NCBI RefSeq assembly: GCF_000169435.1
Contig: NZ_AAYB01000001.1
Location: forward strand, 1,116,001-1,180,000
DNA from: Roseobacter sp. CCS2
GTDB lineage: Bacteria > Pseudomonadota > Alphaproteobacteria > Rhodobacterales > Rhodobacteraceae
Reading direction: 5' to 3'
DNA: 64,000 bases
In this document: positions 40,675 to 48,872 of the stretch, in pieces
Layout: each line of letters starts with the position of its first letter
How positions within the stretch are numbered: the stretch's first letter is position 1
Position numbers and translations under genes: made by a program
The notes under the pieces: model-generated
Database searches by the model: none
What the model was told of the DNA's origin: nothing
What the model saw: only the letters and a program-made list of their open reading frames with translations

Positions 40675-42156
40675 TCAGAGGAAGGCTGTCTCTTCAAAAC
40701 TACGTAATTTCCGGCTATGAATGCGTTCCAGTGGCATTTCGCGCAAGCGTTCCATGGCCCGAATGCCGATCATCAGATGCGCCGCTACTTGGGTTTTATA
40801 GAAATTTGAGGCCATGCCGGGTAGTTTCAACTCACCATGCAGCGGCTTATCGCTGACACAAAGAAGCGTTCCGTAAGGCACACGGAACCGGAAACCATTC
40901 GCTGCAATCGTGGCACTTTCCATATCCAGCGCAATGGCCCGCGATTGTGACAGGCGCTGCACCGGCCCTGCCTGTTCGCGCAATTCCCAGTTGCGGTTGT
41001 CGATCGTGGCAACCGTACCGGTCCGCATGATCCGTTTAAGCTCATACCCTTCAAGCTCTGTCACATCAGCCACAGCCGTTTCCAGCGCAATCTGGATTTC
41101 TGCCAAAGCAGGGATCGGCACCCAGACGGGCAGATCGTCATCCAAAACGTGATCTTCACGCAGATACGCATGCGCCAGAACGAAATCCCCCAGCCGTTGC
41201 GAATTGCGCAGCCCAGCGCAGTGGCCGACCATCAACCAGGCATGAGGACGCAAAACTGCAATATGGTCTGTTGCGGTCTTTGCGTTCGACGGGCCCACCC
41301 CGATATTCACCAAAGTGATCCCACTGCCGTTGGCACGTTTCAGGTGATAGGTCGGCATTTGCGGCAACTTGCCGGGTAAGGGCAGTGGTGCATCTGCATC
41401 CGTGATCTCAACATTCCCAGTACTGACAAAACTGGTGTAGCCGCTTTCCGGATCAGCCAGCATGTGGCGGGCGTAAGCCTCAAACTCTTCTACGTAGAAC
41501 TGATAGTTGGTAAACAGCACATGGTTTTGGAAATGCTCTGCCGCAGTTGCAGTATAATGTGCCAAACGCGCCAGTGAATAATCAATGCGTTGTGCGGTAA
41601 AGGGCGCCAAGGGCCGCGCACCATCGGGGTAGGTAAACGCCTCACCATTTACAATATTGTCGTGCGTGGTGCTTAGGTCAGGCACATCAAAGTTGTCGCG
41701 CAGGTTGAATTCCATTGATCCGTCATGCGGCACCGTCAGCCCCGGATCATTGGCCGCCGCAAAATGCACCGGCATTTCGGTGCTGGATGCGCCGATCACA
41801 ACAGGCACACCATGGCTTTCGATCAACAGCCCAATCTGCTGTTCCAGATATGCTGCAAACAGATCAGGCCGTGTGATTGTCGTGGCATAGACCCCGGGTT
41901 CAGCAACATGGCCAAAGGACAGGCGGGTATCTGTTTTGGCATAGGTTGTCGTCGTCAGGCGAATTTCCGGATAGTAAGCGCGCACCCGGGTTTCCGGCTG
42001 GCCGTTGGCAAGTGCAGTCGAAAAATTCTCGGACAGGAATTGGACCGCCGTGTTGTAAAGCTCTTGTAACCGCGCGACGGCTTTCTTGGCGTCGGTGAAG
42101 CTTTCAGGTTGTGGGACATCGGGTGTCCGGATTGTCACTTTATGTGCGACGTTCAT
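40675..42156 (-). CDS. amn: AMP nucleosidase
   Basis: A 493-residue enzyme that hydrolyses AMP to adenine and ribose 5-phosphate. The N-terminal domain (about 1-175) includes YPEIRLTTTTYAKTDTRLSF and is of the AMP-binding Amn type. The C-terminal nucleoside-phosphorylase fold (about 270-490) has LVNIGVGPSNAKTATDHIAV, HAWLMVGHCAGLRNSQRLGD, FVLAHAYLREDHVLDDD, and ALDMESATIAANGFRFRVPY. Size matches the family. It overlaps ade by 4 nt, so adenine produced here would be deaminated by the product of the preceding gene: AMP to adenine to hypoxanthine. Confidence 0.95.
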   Translation of the reverse strand: MNVAHKVTIRTPDVPQPESFTDAKKAVARLQELYNTAVQFLSENFSTALANGQPETRVRAYYPEIRLTTTTYAKTDTRLSFGHVAEPGVYATTITRPDLFAAYLEQQIGLLIESHGVPVVIGASSTEMPVHFAAANDPGLTVPHDGSMEFNLRDNFDVPDLSTTHDNIVNGEAFTYPDGARPLAPFTAQRIDYSLARLAHYTATAAEHFQNHVLFTNYQFYVEEFEAYARHMLADPESGYTSFVSTGNVEITDADAPLPLPGKLPQMPTYHLKRANGSGITLVNIGVGPSNAKTATDHIAVLRPHAWLMVGHCAGLRNSQRLGDFVLAHAYLREDHVLDDDLPVWVPIPALAEIQIALETAVADVTELEGYELKRIMRTGTVATIDNRNWELREQAGPVQRLSQSRAIALDMESATIAANGFRFRVPYGTLLCVSDKPLHGELKLPGMASNFYKTQVAAHLMIGIRAMERLREMPLERIHSRKLRSFEETAFL

Positions 42157-43967
42157 GCATTTTCCTCAAATATATCAGTAATTTCAAACTTATCGACATC
42201 AACCAAGCCCAAATCAGAGATCCTGAGCGATGGGATAACGACAAGCGCCAGCAGCGAATGCTGCATATAGGCGTTGTTCAATGTGCAGCCACAGGCGGCC
42301 ATGGCTGCGACCATCTGATCTGCTTTGGCAGCCACTTCTGCCGCGGGGCTGTCAGACATAAGCCCGGCAATCGGCAGTTCAACAAGTGCCAGTTCCTTGC
42401 CGTCTTTCCAAACGGTGACGCCGCCACCGACATCGCCTAGCCTGTTCCCTGCTGCAGCCATCATCGCGCGGTCGGTTCCCACAACAATCATATGGTGACT
42501 GTCATGGGCAACGGTTGAAGCCATGGCCATTTTGCCAGTGTATCCGAACCCGGACACAAAACCATTCACGACCTTCCCCGTGCCTTGGTGTCGCTCAACA
42601 AGGGCAATTTGATAGGTGTCACCTTCGCCTTCAACCAAGCCGTCCACTACAGGCAGTTCGGCTGTCAAAGCCTCGGTCGGCGCTTGGTTTTCAACCACAC
42701 CGATGACCTTGGCTTTGACCTTGTTCTTGCCTTCAGGTGCCTGAATCGCAAAGTCGGACGGTCCCAACACCTTTCCCATATGCACAGTTTTCCGTGCATC
42801 ATCGGGCCAAGTATAATGCGGACACTCCACTGTGATCTTGCCATCCCGCGCGACGGTCCGCCCGCGTGCGATGACGTCCTCAATCGGCAGCGTCGTCAAA
42901 TCAGAGGTCAGGATCACATCCGCGCGGCGCCCCGGCGCAATTGATCCAATCTCGCGTTCCAGCCCAAAATGCGTGGCTGTGTTGATCGTTGCCATTTGCA
43001 AGGCGATCACCGGATCACACCCGCAGGCAATCGCATGGCGCAAAACGCGGTTCATGTGTCCGTCATTGACCAGCGTGCCTGCCATGCAATCATCCGTACA
43101 CAGAATGAAGTTACGCGGATCAAGACCCTTTTCTGTCACCGCCGTAATCTGGCTTTCCACATCATACCACGCCGACCCAAGGCGCATCATCGACCGCATA
43201 CCATTGCGGACGCGGGCGATTGCATCCGCTTCGGACGTGCCTTCATGATCGTCAGCCGCACCCCCTGCGACATAGGCCGAAAACGCAACGCCCTTGTCAG
43301 GCGACGCATAATGCCCACCAACGGTTTTACCCGCGTTCATCGTCGCCGCCATTTCGGCCAGCATTTGGGGGTCGCCATTAATCACACCGGGGAAATTCAT
43401 CATCTCGCCCAGCCCGATGATGCCTGGCCACGCCATCGCCTCGGCCACATCCGCGGCGGAAATTTCAAACCCGGTTGTCTCCAAACCGGGCGCAGAAGGC
43501 GCACAGGATGGCATTTGGGTGTAGATATTCACGGGCTGCATCAGGGCTTCGTCATGCATCATGCGTACACCGCGCAAACCCAGCACATTCGCGATCTCAT
43601 GCGGGTCGGTGAACATTGTCGTTGTGCCATGCGGGATCACAGCGGCAGCGAATTCTGCGGGTGTCAGCATACCGCTTTCGATGTGCATATGACCATCGCA
43701 TAGACCGGGGATCAGATAGCGGCCTTCGGCCTCGATCACCTGCGTGTCGTCACCAATACAGTGCGACGCATCAGGGCCAACATAGGCAAAGCGCCCTTCA
43801 GCCACGGCCACCTGCCAGCCATCCAGAATTTCACGGGTTTGCACATTGACCAGCTTGCCACCGCGAATGACCAAATCGGCCTTTTCGCGCCCGGCAGCAA
43901 CGGCCACCAATCGGGGGGCCACATCGGCCCATGATTTGAAATGCGTTTCCATCCCCAATGGTTTCAC
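42153..43967 (-). CDS. ade: Adenine deaminase
   Basis: A 604-residue metal-dependent amidohydrolase that converts adenine to hypoxanthine and ammonia. Typical AdeC segments are LVNVQTREILDGWQVAVAEG, IPGLCDGHMHIESGMLTPAE (HxH metal motif), HGTTTMFTDPHEIANVLG, LCTDDCMAGTLVNDG and GSIAPGRRADVILTSDL. The start is GTG at 43967 or ATG at 43952. It ends in a 4-nt overlap with amn. It begins 26 bp after tspO, so it could be read from the photosynthesis operon. Confidence 0.95.
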   Translation of the reverse strand: MKPLGMETHFKSWADVAPRLVAVAAGREKADLVIRGGKLVNVQTREILDGWQVAVAEGRFAYVGPDASHCIGDDTQVIEAEGRYLIPGLCDGHMHIESGMLTPAEFAAAVIPHGTTTMFTDPHEIANVLGLRGVRMMHDEALMQPVNIYTQMPSCAPSAPGLETTGFEISAADVAEAMAWPGIIGLGEMMNFPGVINGDPQMLAEMAATMNAGKTVGGHYASPDKGVAFSAYVAGGAADDHEGTSEADAIARVRNGMRSMMRLGSAWYDVESQITAVTEKGLDPRNFILCTDDCMAGTLVNDGHMNRVLRHAIACGCDPVIALQMATINTATHFGLEREIGSIAPGRRADVILTSDLTTLPIEDVIARGRTVARDGKITVECPHYTWPDDARKTVHMGKVLGPSDFAIQAPEGKNKVKAKVIGVVENQAPTEALTAELPVVDGLVEGEGDTYQIALVERHQGTGKVVNGFVSGFGYTGKMAMASTVAHDSHHMIVVGTDRAMMAAAGNRLGDVGGGVTVWKDGKELALVELPIAGLMSDSPAAEVAAKADQMVAAMAACGCTLNNAYMQHSLLALVVIPSLRISDLGLVDVDKFEITDIFEENA

Positions 43968-43992
43968 CGAATGGGGGGACGTTCAAGGGGTG

Positions 43993-44472
43993 TTAAAGGT
44001 TCTGCAACTGCAACGGCTTTTGGTCAGGGTTCAGGCGAAACATGGCAAGGTTCAAAGCCGCTGCAACGGTCACCCATGCCAGATAAGGCACAAAGGCCAA
44101 TCCCGCCCAGAAATCCAACTGGAAATGCGTGATCGTCGCGCCTGCAACCGCCAACCACAGGCAGGCCATCACGGGCAAAGACGCTTTCAGATGACGCAGC
44201 CCAAAAAACACCGGTGTCCACAATGTATTGAACGCGATTTGCAGACCCCAGAACGCCATAGCGTAAGCGTTACCGTCCAAAACAGCGACACGCGCGCCCG
44301 CGAAAGCGATCAGCAGATAGATTGACGTCCATGCCACAGGAAAAACCCAATCTGGCGGGACCCATGTTGGTTTATTCAGGCTCTTGTACCACTCACCCGT
44401 CGGGAAAAGCGCGCCGGTCGCACCTGCACCAAAGGTCGCCGCAAGAAATAGGCAGAAAAGAAAGATATCCAT
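43993..44472 (-). CDS. tspO: TspO/MBR family tryptophan-rich sensory protein
   Basis: A 159-residue five-helix membrane protein: TGALFPTGEWYKSLNKPTW, VPPDWVFPVAWTSIYLLIAF, NTLWTPVFFGLRHLKA and FRLNPDQKP. The P.W.PP...F...W...Y and the LN..WTP.FFGL motifs are diagnostic. In Rhodobacter, TspO in the outer membrane modulates photosynthesis-gene expression by tetrapyrrole efflux or sensing; it lies there next to crtB as here. It follows crtB by 30 bp. Confidence 0.95.
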   Translation of the reverse strand: MDIFLFCLFLAATFGAGATGALFPTGEWYKSLNKPTWVPPDWVFPVAWTSIYLLIAFAGARVAVLDGNAYAMAFWGLQIAFNTLWTPVFFGLRHLKASLPVMACLWLAVAGATITHFQLDFWAGLAFVPYLAWVTVAAALNLAMFRLNPDQKPLQLQNL

Positions 44473-44502
44473 AGCAGGCCCCTTTCAAGGATCCCGCTAC
44501 AC

Positions 44503-45525
44503 CTAGGCCATCGGGCGGTCAGTTCCAATGCCTGCTTCGCGGGCTTTCAGTTCAGCAAGAATTTCCAAGACTGAGGTTGAACGCCCATGTTCCGGTTTGA
44601 TCCGGCTGGCCGCATCGACCAGAAAAGCCACTTCTGGCAGTGGTTTGGCATAGATTACCGCTGATTTTGGCATAATCAATGACGTCGCTGTGCGCCCACT
44701 GGCCTGCATCAACCAGCCCAATTTCTGACGGCCTGTGGTGCGCGCGCGCATTGAAATGCTATCATATCCTTGGCGACGCAGTTGTTTGCCGATGCCAGCA
44801 TAGATCAAACGGGCGGCCCAAATCCCGGTACGCGTCTGCAAAGGCAACACGTCAATGCCAGCCTCAGATCGCAGGTAAAGCCGGTTCGCTTCTGCCAGCA
44901 ATCGTTTCACCATACGCCGCACATCTTGGGACGGCAGCGGTTCACGCACAAAGTTGATGGGATCAATCCCTGCTTCAGCCAACCAATCCAGTGGCAGGTA
45001 TATCCGGCCCATTCGGGCATCTTCGCCCACATCACGCGCGATATTCGTCAACTGCATCGCCACGCCAAGATCACAAGCACGCGCCAAAGCGTCAGGATCA
45101 CGGACGCGCATCAGCACGCACATCATCGCACCCACAGCGCTGGCAACGCGGGCAGAATAGTCTCTTACACCGCTCAAAGTGTCATAGCGATGTTCCGCTG
45201 CGTCCCAGGCAAGACCTTCTAACAAGGCCTCTGGCAACGCCCGCGGCATATCAAATTCTTCGATAATCGCAGCAAAAGCGCGATCTTCGGGCGCGTTCTT
45301 GGGCGCGCCGGCATAAGCCGCATCCAACCTCTCTTGCAGGCGAAGGACAGCGCTGGCCTGATGATCGCCCTCATCAACCTCGTCATCCGCCAAGCGGCAA
45401 AAAGCATAAAGCGCAAGCGCAGGATCACGGACCTTGGGAGGTAACAATTTGCTTGCCGCATGAAACGACAGTGATCCATGCCGGATCGCCTCGCGGCAAT
45501 GTTCAAGGTCAGCGGGGCGGATCAT
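44503..45525 (-). CDS. crtB: Phytoene synthase
   Basis: A 340-residue squalene/phytoene synthase that condenses two GGPP to phytoene. Two Asp-rich sites are visible: YAFCRLADDEVDEGD for the first diphosphate and LTNIARDVGEDARMGRIYLP for the second. Normal length. It starts in a 4-nt overlap with crtI (ATGA at 45522-45525), so the two carotenoid enzymes are translationally coupled. Part of the crtI-crtB-tspO minus-strand operon. Confidence 0.96.
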   Translation of the reverse strand: MIRPADLEHCREAIRHGSLSFHAASKLLPPKVRDPALALYAFCRLADDEVDEGDHQASAVLRLQERLDAAYAGAPKNAPEDRAFAAIIEEFDMPRALPEALLEGLAWDAAEHRYDTLSGVRDYSARVASAVGAMMCVLMRVRDPDALARACDLGVAMQLTNIARDVGEDARMGRIYLPLDWLAEAGIDPINFVREPLPSQDVRRMVKRLLAEANRLYLRSEAGIDVLPLQTRTGIWAARLIYAGIGKQLRRQGYDSISMRARTTGRQKLGWLMQASGRTATSLIMPKSAVIYAKPLPEVAFLVDAASRIKPEHGRSTSVLEILAELKAREAGIGTDRPMA

Positions 45526-47060
45526 TCGGCGGCGACTTTCAATTCAGGCATGACAGGCGCATCCGGCACCATCTTGGCCAATACTTCTGCGCTTGAAATA
45601 ACACCGGGGACACCCGCGCCGGGATGCGTGCCAGCGCCCACCAGATAAAGGCCCTTGGCCTCTTCGCTCACGTTATGAGGCCGGAACCATGCGGATTGCA
45701 GAATGCGTGGTTCAATCGAAAAGCCCGATCCGTTGGGCGATAAGTATCTGTCGCGGAAATCTTCAGGCGTCAGGACCATTTCGGTACTGATGTGATCAGC
45801 AAAGCCCGGCAAATGCTTATCGACTTCGGCCTGCACCTTGGCCTTGTAGCTTTCAAGTTCCTTGTCCCAATCCACCGCGTTGTCGAAACCCAAATGCGGT
45901 ACAGGGGACAGGACATAAAACGTATCGTCACCCGCAGGTGCAACACTTGGGTCCGTTTTTGACGGACGGTGAATATACAGGCTCATGTCGTCAGACAGTT
46001 TGCCCTTGATGAAGATATCCCGCAGCAATCCCTCATAACGGGGTGCATTGCTGATGGTATGATGGCCCACATCCGGCCACATCTTTGCGGTGCCTTTGGT
46101 GCCGAAATACCAGACAAACAAGCCCATCGACCAACGGCGGGATTTCAGTTTCTTGTCGGTCCATCGTTTGCGTGGCTGATTGCGCAACAGACGCTGATAG
46201 GTATGGCCTGCATCCGCATTGCTGACGACAAGGTCAGCATGAATAGTGTCTGAATTCGTCAGTTTAACGCCCTTCGCAGCGCCCTCTTCGATCAGGATCT
46301 CGTCAACTTCAACGCCCTGCCGCAGCTGACCGCCTTGGGACCAGATCACATCGGTCATCGCCTTGGCAATCTGCTGCACCCCGCCCATCGCGTAATGCAC
46401 ACCAAATTCCTTTTCAAGGTAGGCCACAAGCGCATACATTGATGTCACATGCATCGGGTCACCACCGATAAAAAGCGGATGAAATGATAGCGCCATACGC
46501 AATCGGGGGTCTTTCACCCGTGCCTTGGCCAGCCCAAGGATCGACCGATCCGCGCGCAGCATCGCAAACTGCGGCAACACCTTGATGGTTTCCCAAAGGC
46601 GGTGCATCGGTTTGGCCACCATGCCTTCAAATCCCACAACGTACCGGGCTTCACTGTCCTTCAAGAACCGCTTGTATCCTTTGACATCACGCGGGCTAAG
46701 CCGCGCAACCTCGGCAAGCATCGCATCTGTATCCTGACGGGCCGTAAAGGTAGACCCATCCTGCCAGCGGACCTCATAAAATGGATCCATAGGGCGCAGG
46801 TCGATGTCTTTGTGGAAGTCGCGCCCACAGGCGGCCCATAAATCCTCGTACACTTGGGGTACGGTAATAATCGTTGGACCAAGGTCGAATCGATGCCCAT
46901 CTTGCGTGACGGATGACCCCCGGCCACCGGGCTGATCCAGGCGGTCCAACACCGTCACGGCATAGCCTTTTGCACCTAAACGCATCGCCGCCGCGAGGCC
47001 GCCAAGCCCCGCACCGATGACAATTGCTGCATTTGAATCACTTGGTTCAGCTGTAATCAT
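45522..47060 (-). CDS. crtI: Phytoene desaturase (neurosporene- or lycopene-forming)
   Basis: A 512-residue FAD-dependent desaturase. It has the Rossmann FAD motif VIGAGLGGLAAAMRLGAKGY near the N-terminus, LDRLDQPGGRGSSVTQDGHR, the tetraterpenoid LGPTIITVPQVYEDL, and the C-terminal bacterial-type phytoene-dehydrogenase signature (YLVGAGTHPGAGVPGVISSA). The ATG at 47060 (MITAEPSDSN) is preferred; the longer frame reaches into the regulatory region. It is divergent from crtA, with PpsR-like sites between. Confidence 0.95.
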   Translation of the reverse strand: MITAEPSDSNAAIVIGAGLGGLAAAMRLGAKGYAVTVLDRLDQPGGRGSSVTQDGHRFDLGPTIITVPQVYEDLWAACGRDFHKDIDLRPMDPFYEVRWQDGSTFTARQDTDAMLAEVARLSPRDVKGYKRFLKDSEARYVVGFEGMVAKPMHRLWETIKVLPQFAMLRADRSILGLAKARVKDPRLRMALSFHPLFIGGDPMHVTSMYALVAYLEKEFGVHYAMGGVQQIAKAMTDVIWSQGGQLRQGVEVDEILIEEGAAKGVKLTNSDTIHADLVVSNADAGHTYQRLLRNQPRKRWTDKKLKSRRWSMGLFVWYFGTKGTAKMWPDVGHHTISNAPRYEGLLRDIFIKGKLSDDMSLYIHRPSKTDPSVAPAGDDTFYVLSPVPHLGFDNAVDWDKELESYKAKVQAEVDKHLPGFADHISTEMVLTPEDFRDRYLSPNGSGFSIEPRILQSAWFRPHNVSEEAKGLYLVGAGTHPGAGVPGVISSAEVLAKMVPDAPVMPELKVAAE

Positions 47061-47076
47061 AGCCTCACAGTAGTAG

Positions 47077-47094
47077 TGTAACGCCAAGTTGACA
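47077..47094. promoter_or_regulatory. PpsR/CrtJ-type operator (TGT-N12-ACA), site 1
   Basis: TGTAACGCCAAGTTGACA, exactly TGT-N12-ACA, 16 bp upstream of the crtI start. In purple bacteria PpsR/CrtJ dimers bind such sites in pairs and repress photosynthesis genes under oxygen or light. Confidence 0.75.
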
Positions 47095-47131
47095 ATTCTT
47101 ATGTCAACATCTTCCCAAGTCAGGGCCAATA

Positions 47132-47149
47132 TGTCAGGATAAATTGACA
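47132..47149. promoter_or_regulatory. PpsR/CrtJ-type operator (TGT-N12-ACA), site 2
   Basis: TGTCAGGATAAATTGACA, TGT-N12-ACA, 19 bp upstream of the crtA start. It is 55 bp from site 1, a paired arrangement between the divergent crtI and crtA promoters that would allow joint repression of both operons. Confidence 0.75.
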
Positions 47150-47168
47150 CGACCACGAGGTCCTACAC

Positions 47169-47870
47169 GTGACTCAAACCGTCAGCCTGTCTTTCTTCCG
47201 CTTCGCCGGGCCGCTTGCCCGCGCGTGGGCGTTGACGATGATGGGCGGCGCACGACTGCCGTTATCCCGCACCCCCGACATCGGATTTTGGAAGCTGTGT
47301 GGATCAGGCACGGGCGAAGGGTTCACCCCTGTCCCCAACACTGCCGTCTATGCGATCCTTGCCACCTGGCCAAATGCGGAAACTGCACACAAACGAACGC
47401 AAACAGGCATTTTTGCCACTTATCAAAAACGCGCAGCCGAAAACTGGACCGTATTCCTGCAAACGCAGACCGCGCGCGGCGAATGGTCTGGGCAATCCCC
47501 GTTCAAACCTACAACGGCCGAAACATCCGGCCCGCTTGCGGCACTGACGCGTGCCACGATCAAACCCAGCATCCTGACCCGGTTCTGGGGTCGCGTCCCA
47601 AATATATCGCAGATGATCGGCAAAGACCCCAACGTCGCCTTTAAGATCGGCATTGGCGAAGTGCCAATGCTGCACCAAATCACCTTTTCCATCTGGCCAT
47701 CTGAAAAAGCGATGGCCGGGTTCGCCCGCACTGGGCCCCATGCGGACGCCATTCGCGCTGTGCGCGATGAAGGCTGGTTTCGCGAAGAACTTTATGCCCG
47801 TTTCGCAGTCCACTCTGACCGGGGCACCTGGAACGGCACCTCACCTTTAGCCAAACTCGAGGCAACCTAG
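47169..47870 (+). CDS. crtA: Spheroidene monooxygenase
   Basis: A 233-residue enzyme that adds the C2 keto group to spheroidene, giving spheroidenone in aerobically grown cells. Start is GTG (TQTVSLSFFRFAGPLARAWA). CrtA-like segments: GFTPVPNTAVYAILATWPN, FLQTQTARGEWSGQSPF, VAFKIGIGEVPMLHQITFSI and WPSEKAMAGFARTGPHADAI. It directly abuts bchI (stop TAG then ATG), forming crtA-bchI-bchD-bchO. Its presence predicts a spheroidenone-type pigment. Confidence 0.92.
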   Translation: MTQTVSLSFFRFAGPLARAWALTMMGGARLPLSRTPDIGFWKLCGSGTGEGFTPVPNTAVYAILATWPNAETAHKRTQTGIFATYQKRAAENWTVFLQTQTARGEWSGQSPFKPTTAETSGPLAALTRATIKPSILTRFWGRVPNISQMIGKDPNVAFKIGIGEVPMLHQITFSIWPSEKAMAGFARTGPHADAIRAVRDEGWFREELYARFAVHSDRGTWNGTSPLAKLEAT

Positions 47871-48872
47871 ATGCACCCTTTTCCATTCTCCGCCATCGTC
47901 GGCCAGGACGAGATGAAGCAAGCGATGATCCTTACCGCAATCGACGCCAGTATCGGCGGCGTTCTGGTGTTTGGTGACCGCGGAACAGGAAAATCAACAG
48001 CGGTGCGTGCGTTGGCTGCATTGTTGCCGCCAATCAAGGCGATCAAAGGCTGCCCAATCAATAGCGCCAAGGCGAAGGACGTGCCGGACTGGGCGCAGGT
48101 TTCGACCAAGCGCGCACAGGACATGCCGACGCCTGTTGTCGATCTGCCCTTGGGCGCGACCGAAGACCGAGTGACCGGCGCGCTTGATATCGAAAAGGCG
48201 CTAACCAAGGGCGAAAAGGCGTTTCAGCCGGGTCTGTTGGCCCGCGCGAACCGTGGCTATCTTTATATCGACGAGGTGAACCTGCTTGAGGATCATATCG
48301 TTGATCTGCTGCTTGACGTTGCCCAATCAGGTGAAAATGTGGTCGAGCGCGAGGGCCTGTCGATCCGTCATCCTGCGCGATTTGTGCTTGTTGGCTCCGG
48401 TAACCCAGAAGAAGGCGAATTGCGCCCGCAACTATTGGACCGCTTTGGTCTGTCCGTCGAAGTTGCGTCCCCCAAAGAGATCGACACCCGGGTCGAAGTG
48501 ATCAAACGCCGCGATGCCTTTGAGAATGACAATGCCGCCTTCATGTTGCGTTGGCAGGCCGAAGATGCTGCTATCCGCGATCGTATTCTGAAAGCAAGAA
48601 AGTCTCTGACAAAGCTGAAAACGCCTGAAAAGACACTGATCGACGTCGCTGAATTGTGCCTCGCGCTCGGCTCTGACGGTTTGCGCGGCGAATTGACCTT
48701 GCTAAAAGCCGCCCGCGCCTATGCCGCATGGCGCGATGACACCGCGTTGACCCGTGCGCATGTGCGCGAAGTGGCCCCGATGGCCCTACGTCACCGCCTG
48801 CGCCGCGATCCACTGGATGAGGCAGGCAGCGGTACACGCGTTGCCCGTACCGTGGAAGAAGTCCTTGGCTAA
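47871..48872 (+). CDS. bchI: Magnesium chelatase subunit I
   Basis: A 333-residue AAA+ ATPase that, with BchD and BchH, inserts Mg2+ into protoporphyrin IX. Motifs: FGDRGTGKSTAVRALAALLP (Walker A), LLARANRGYLYIDEVNLLED (Walker B), FVLVGSGNPEEGELRPQLLD (sensor I) and RFGLSVEVASPKEI. The C-terminal lid region includes LCLALGSDGLRGELTLLKAA. Length is normal. Overlaps the TTG start of bchD by 8 bp. Confidence 0.97.
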   Translation: MHPFPFSAIVGQDEMKQAMILTAIDASIGGVLVFGDRGTGKSTAVRALAALLPPIKAIKGCPINSAKAKDVPDWAQVSTKRAQDMPTPVVDLPLGATEDRVTGALDIEKALTKGEKAFQPGLLARANRGYLYIDEVNLLEDHIVDLLLDVAQSGENVVEREGLSIRHPARFVLVGSGNPEEGELRPQLLDRFGLSVEVASPKEIDTRVEVIKRRDAFENDNAAFMLRWQAEDAAIRDRILKARKSLTKLKTPEKTLIDVAELCLALGSDGLRGELTLLKAARAYAAWRDDTALTRAHVREVAPMALRHRLRRDPLDEAGSGTRVARTVEEVLG

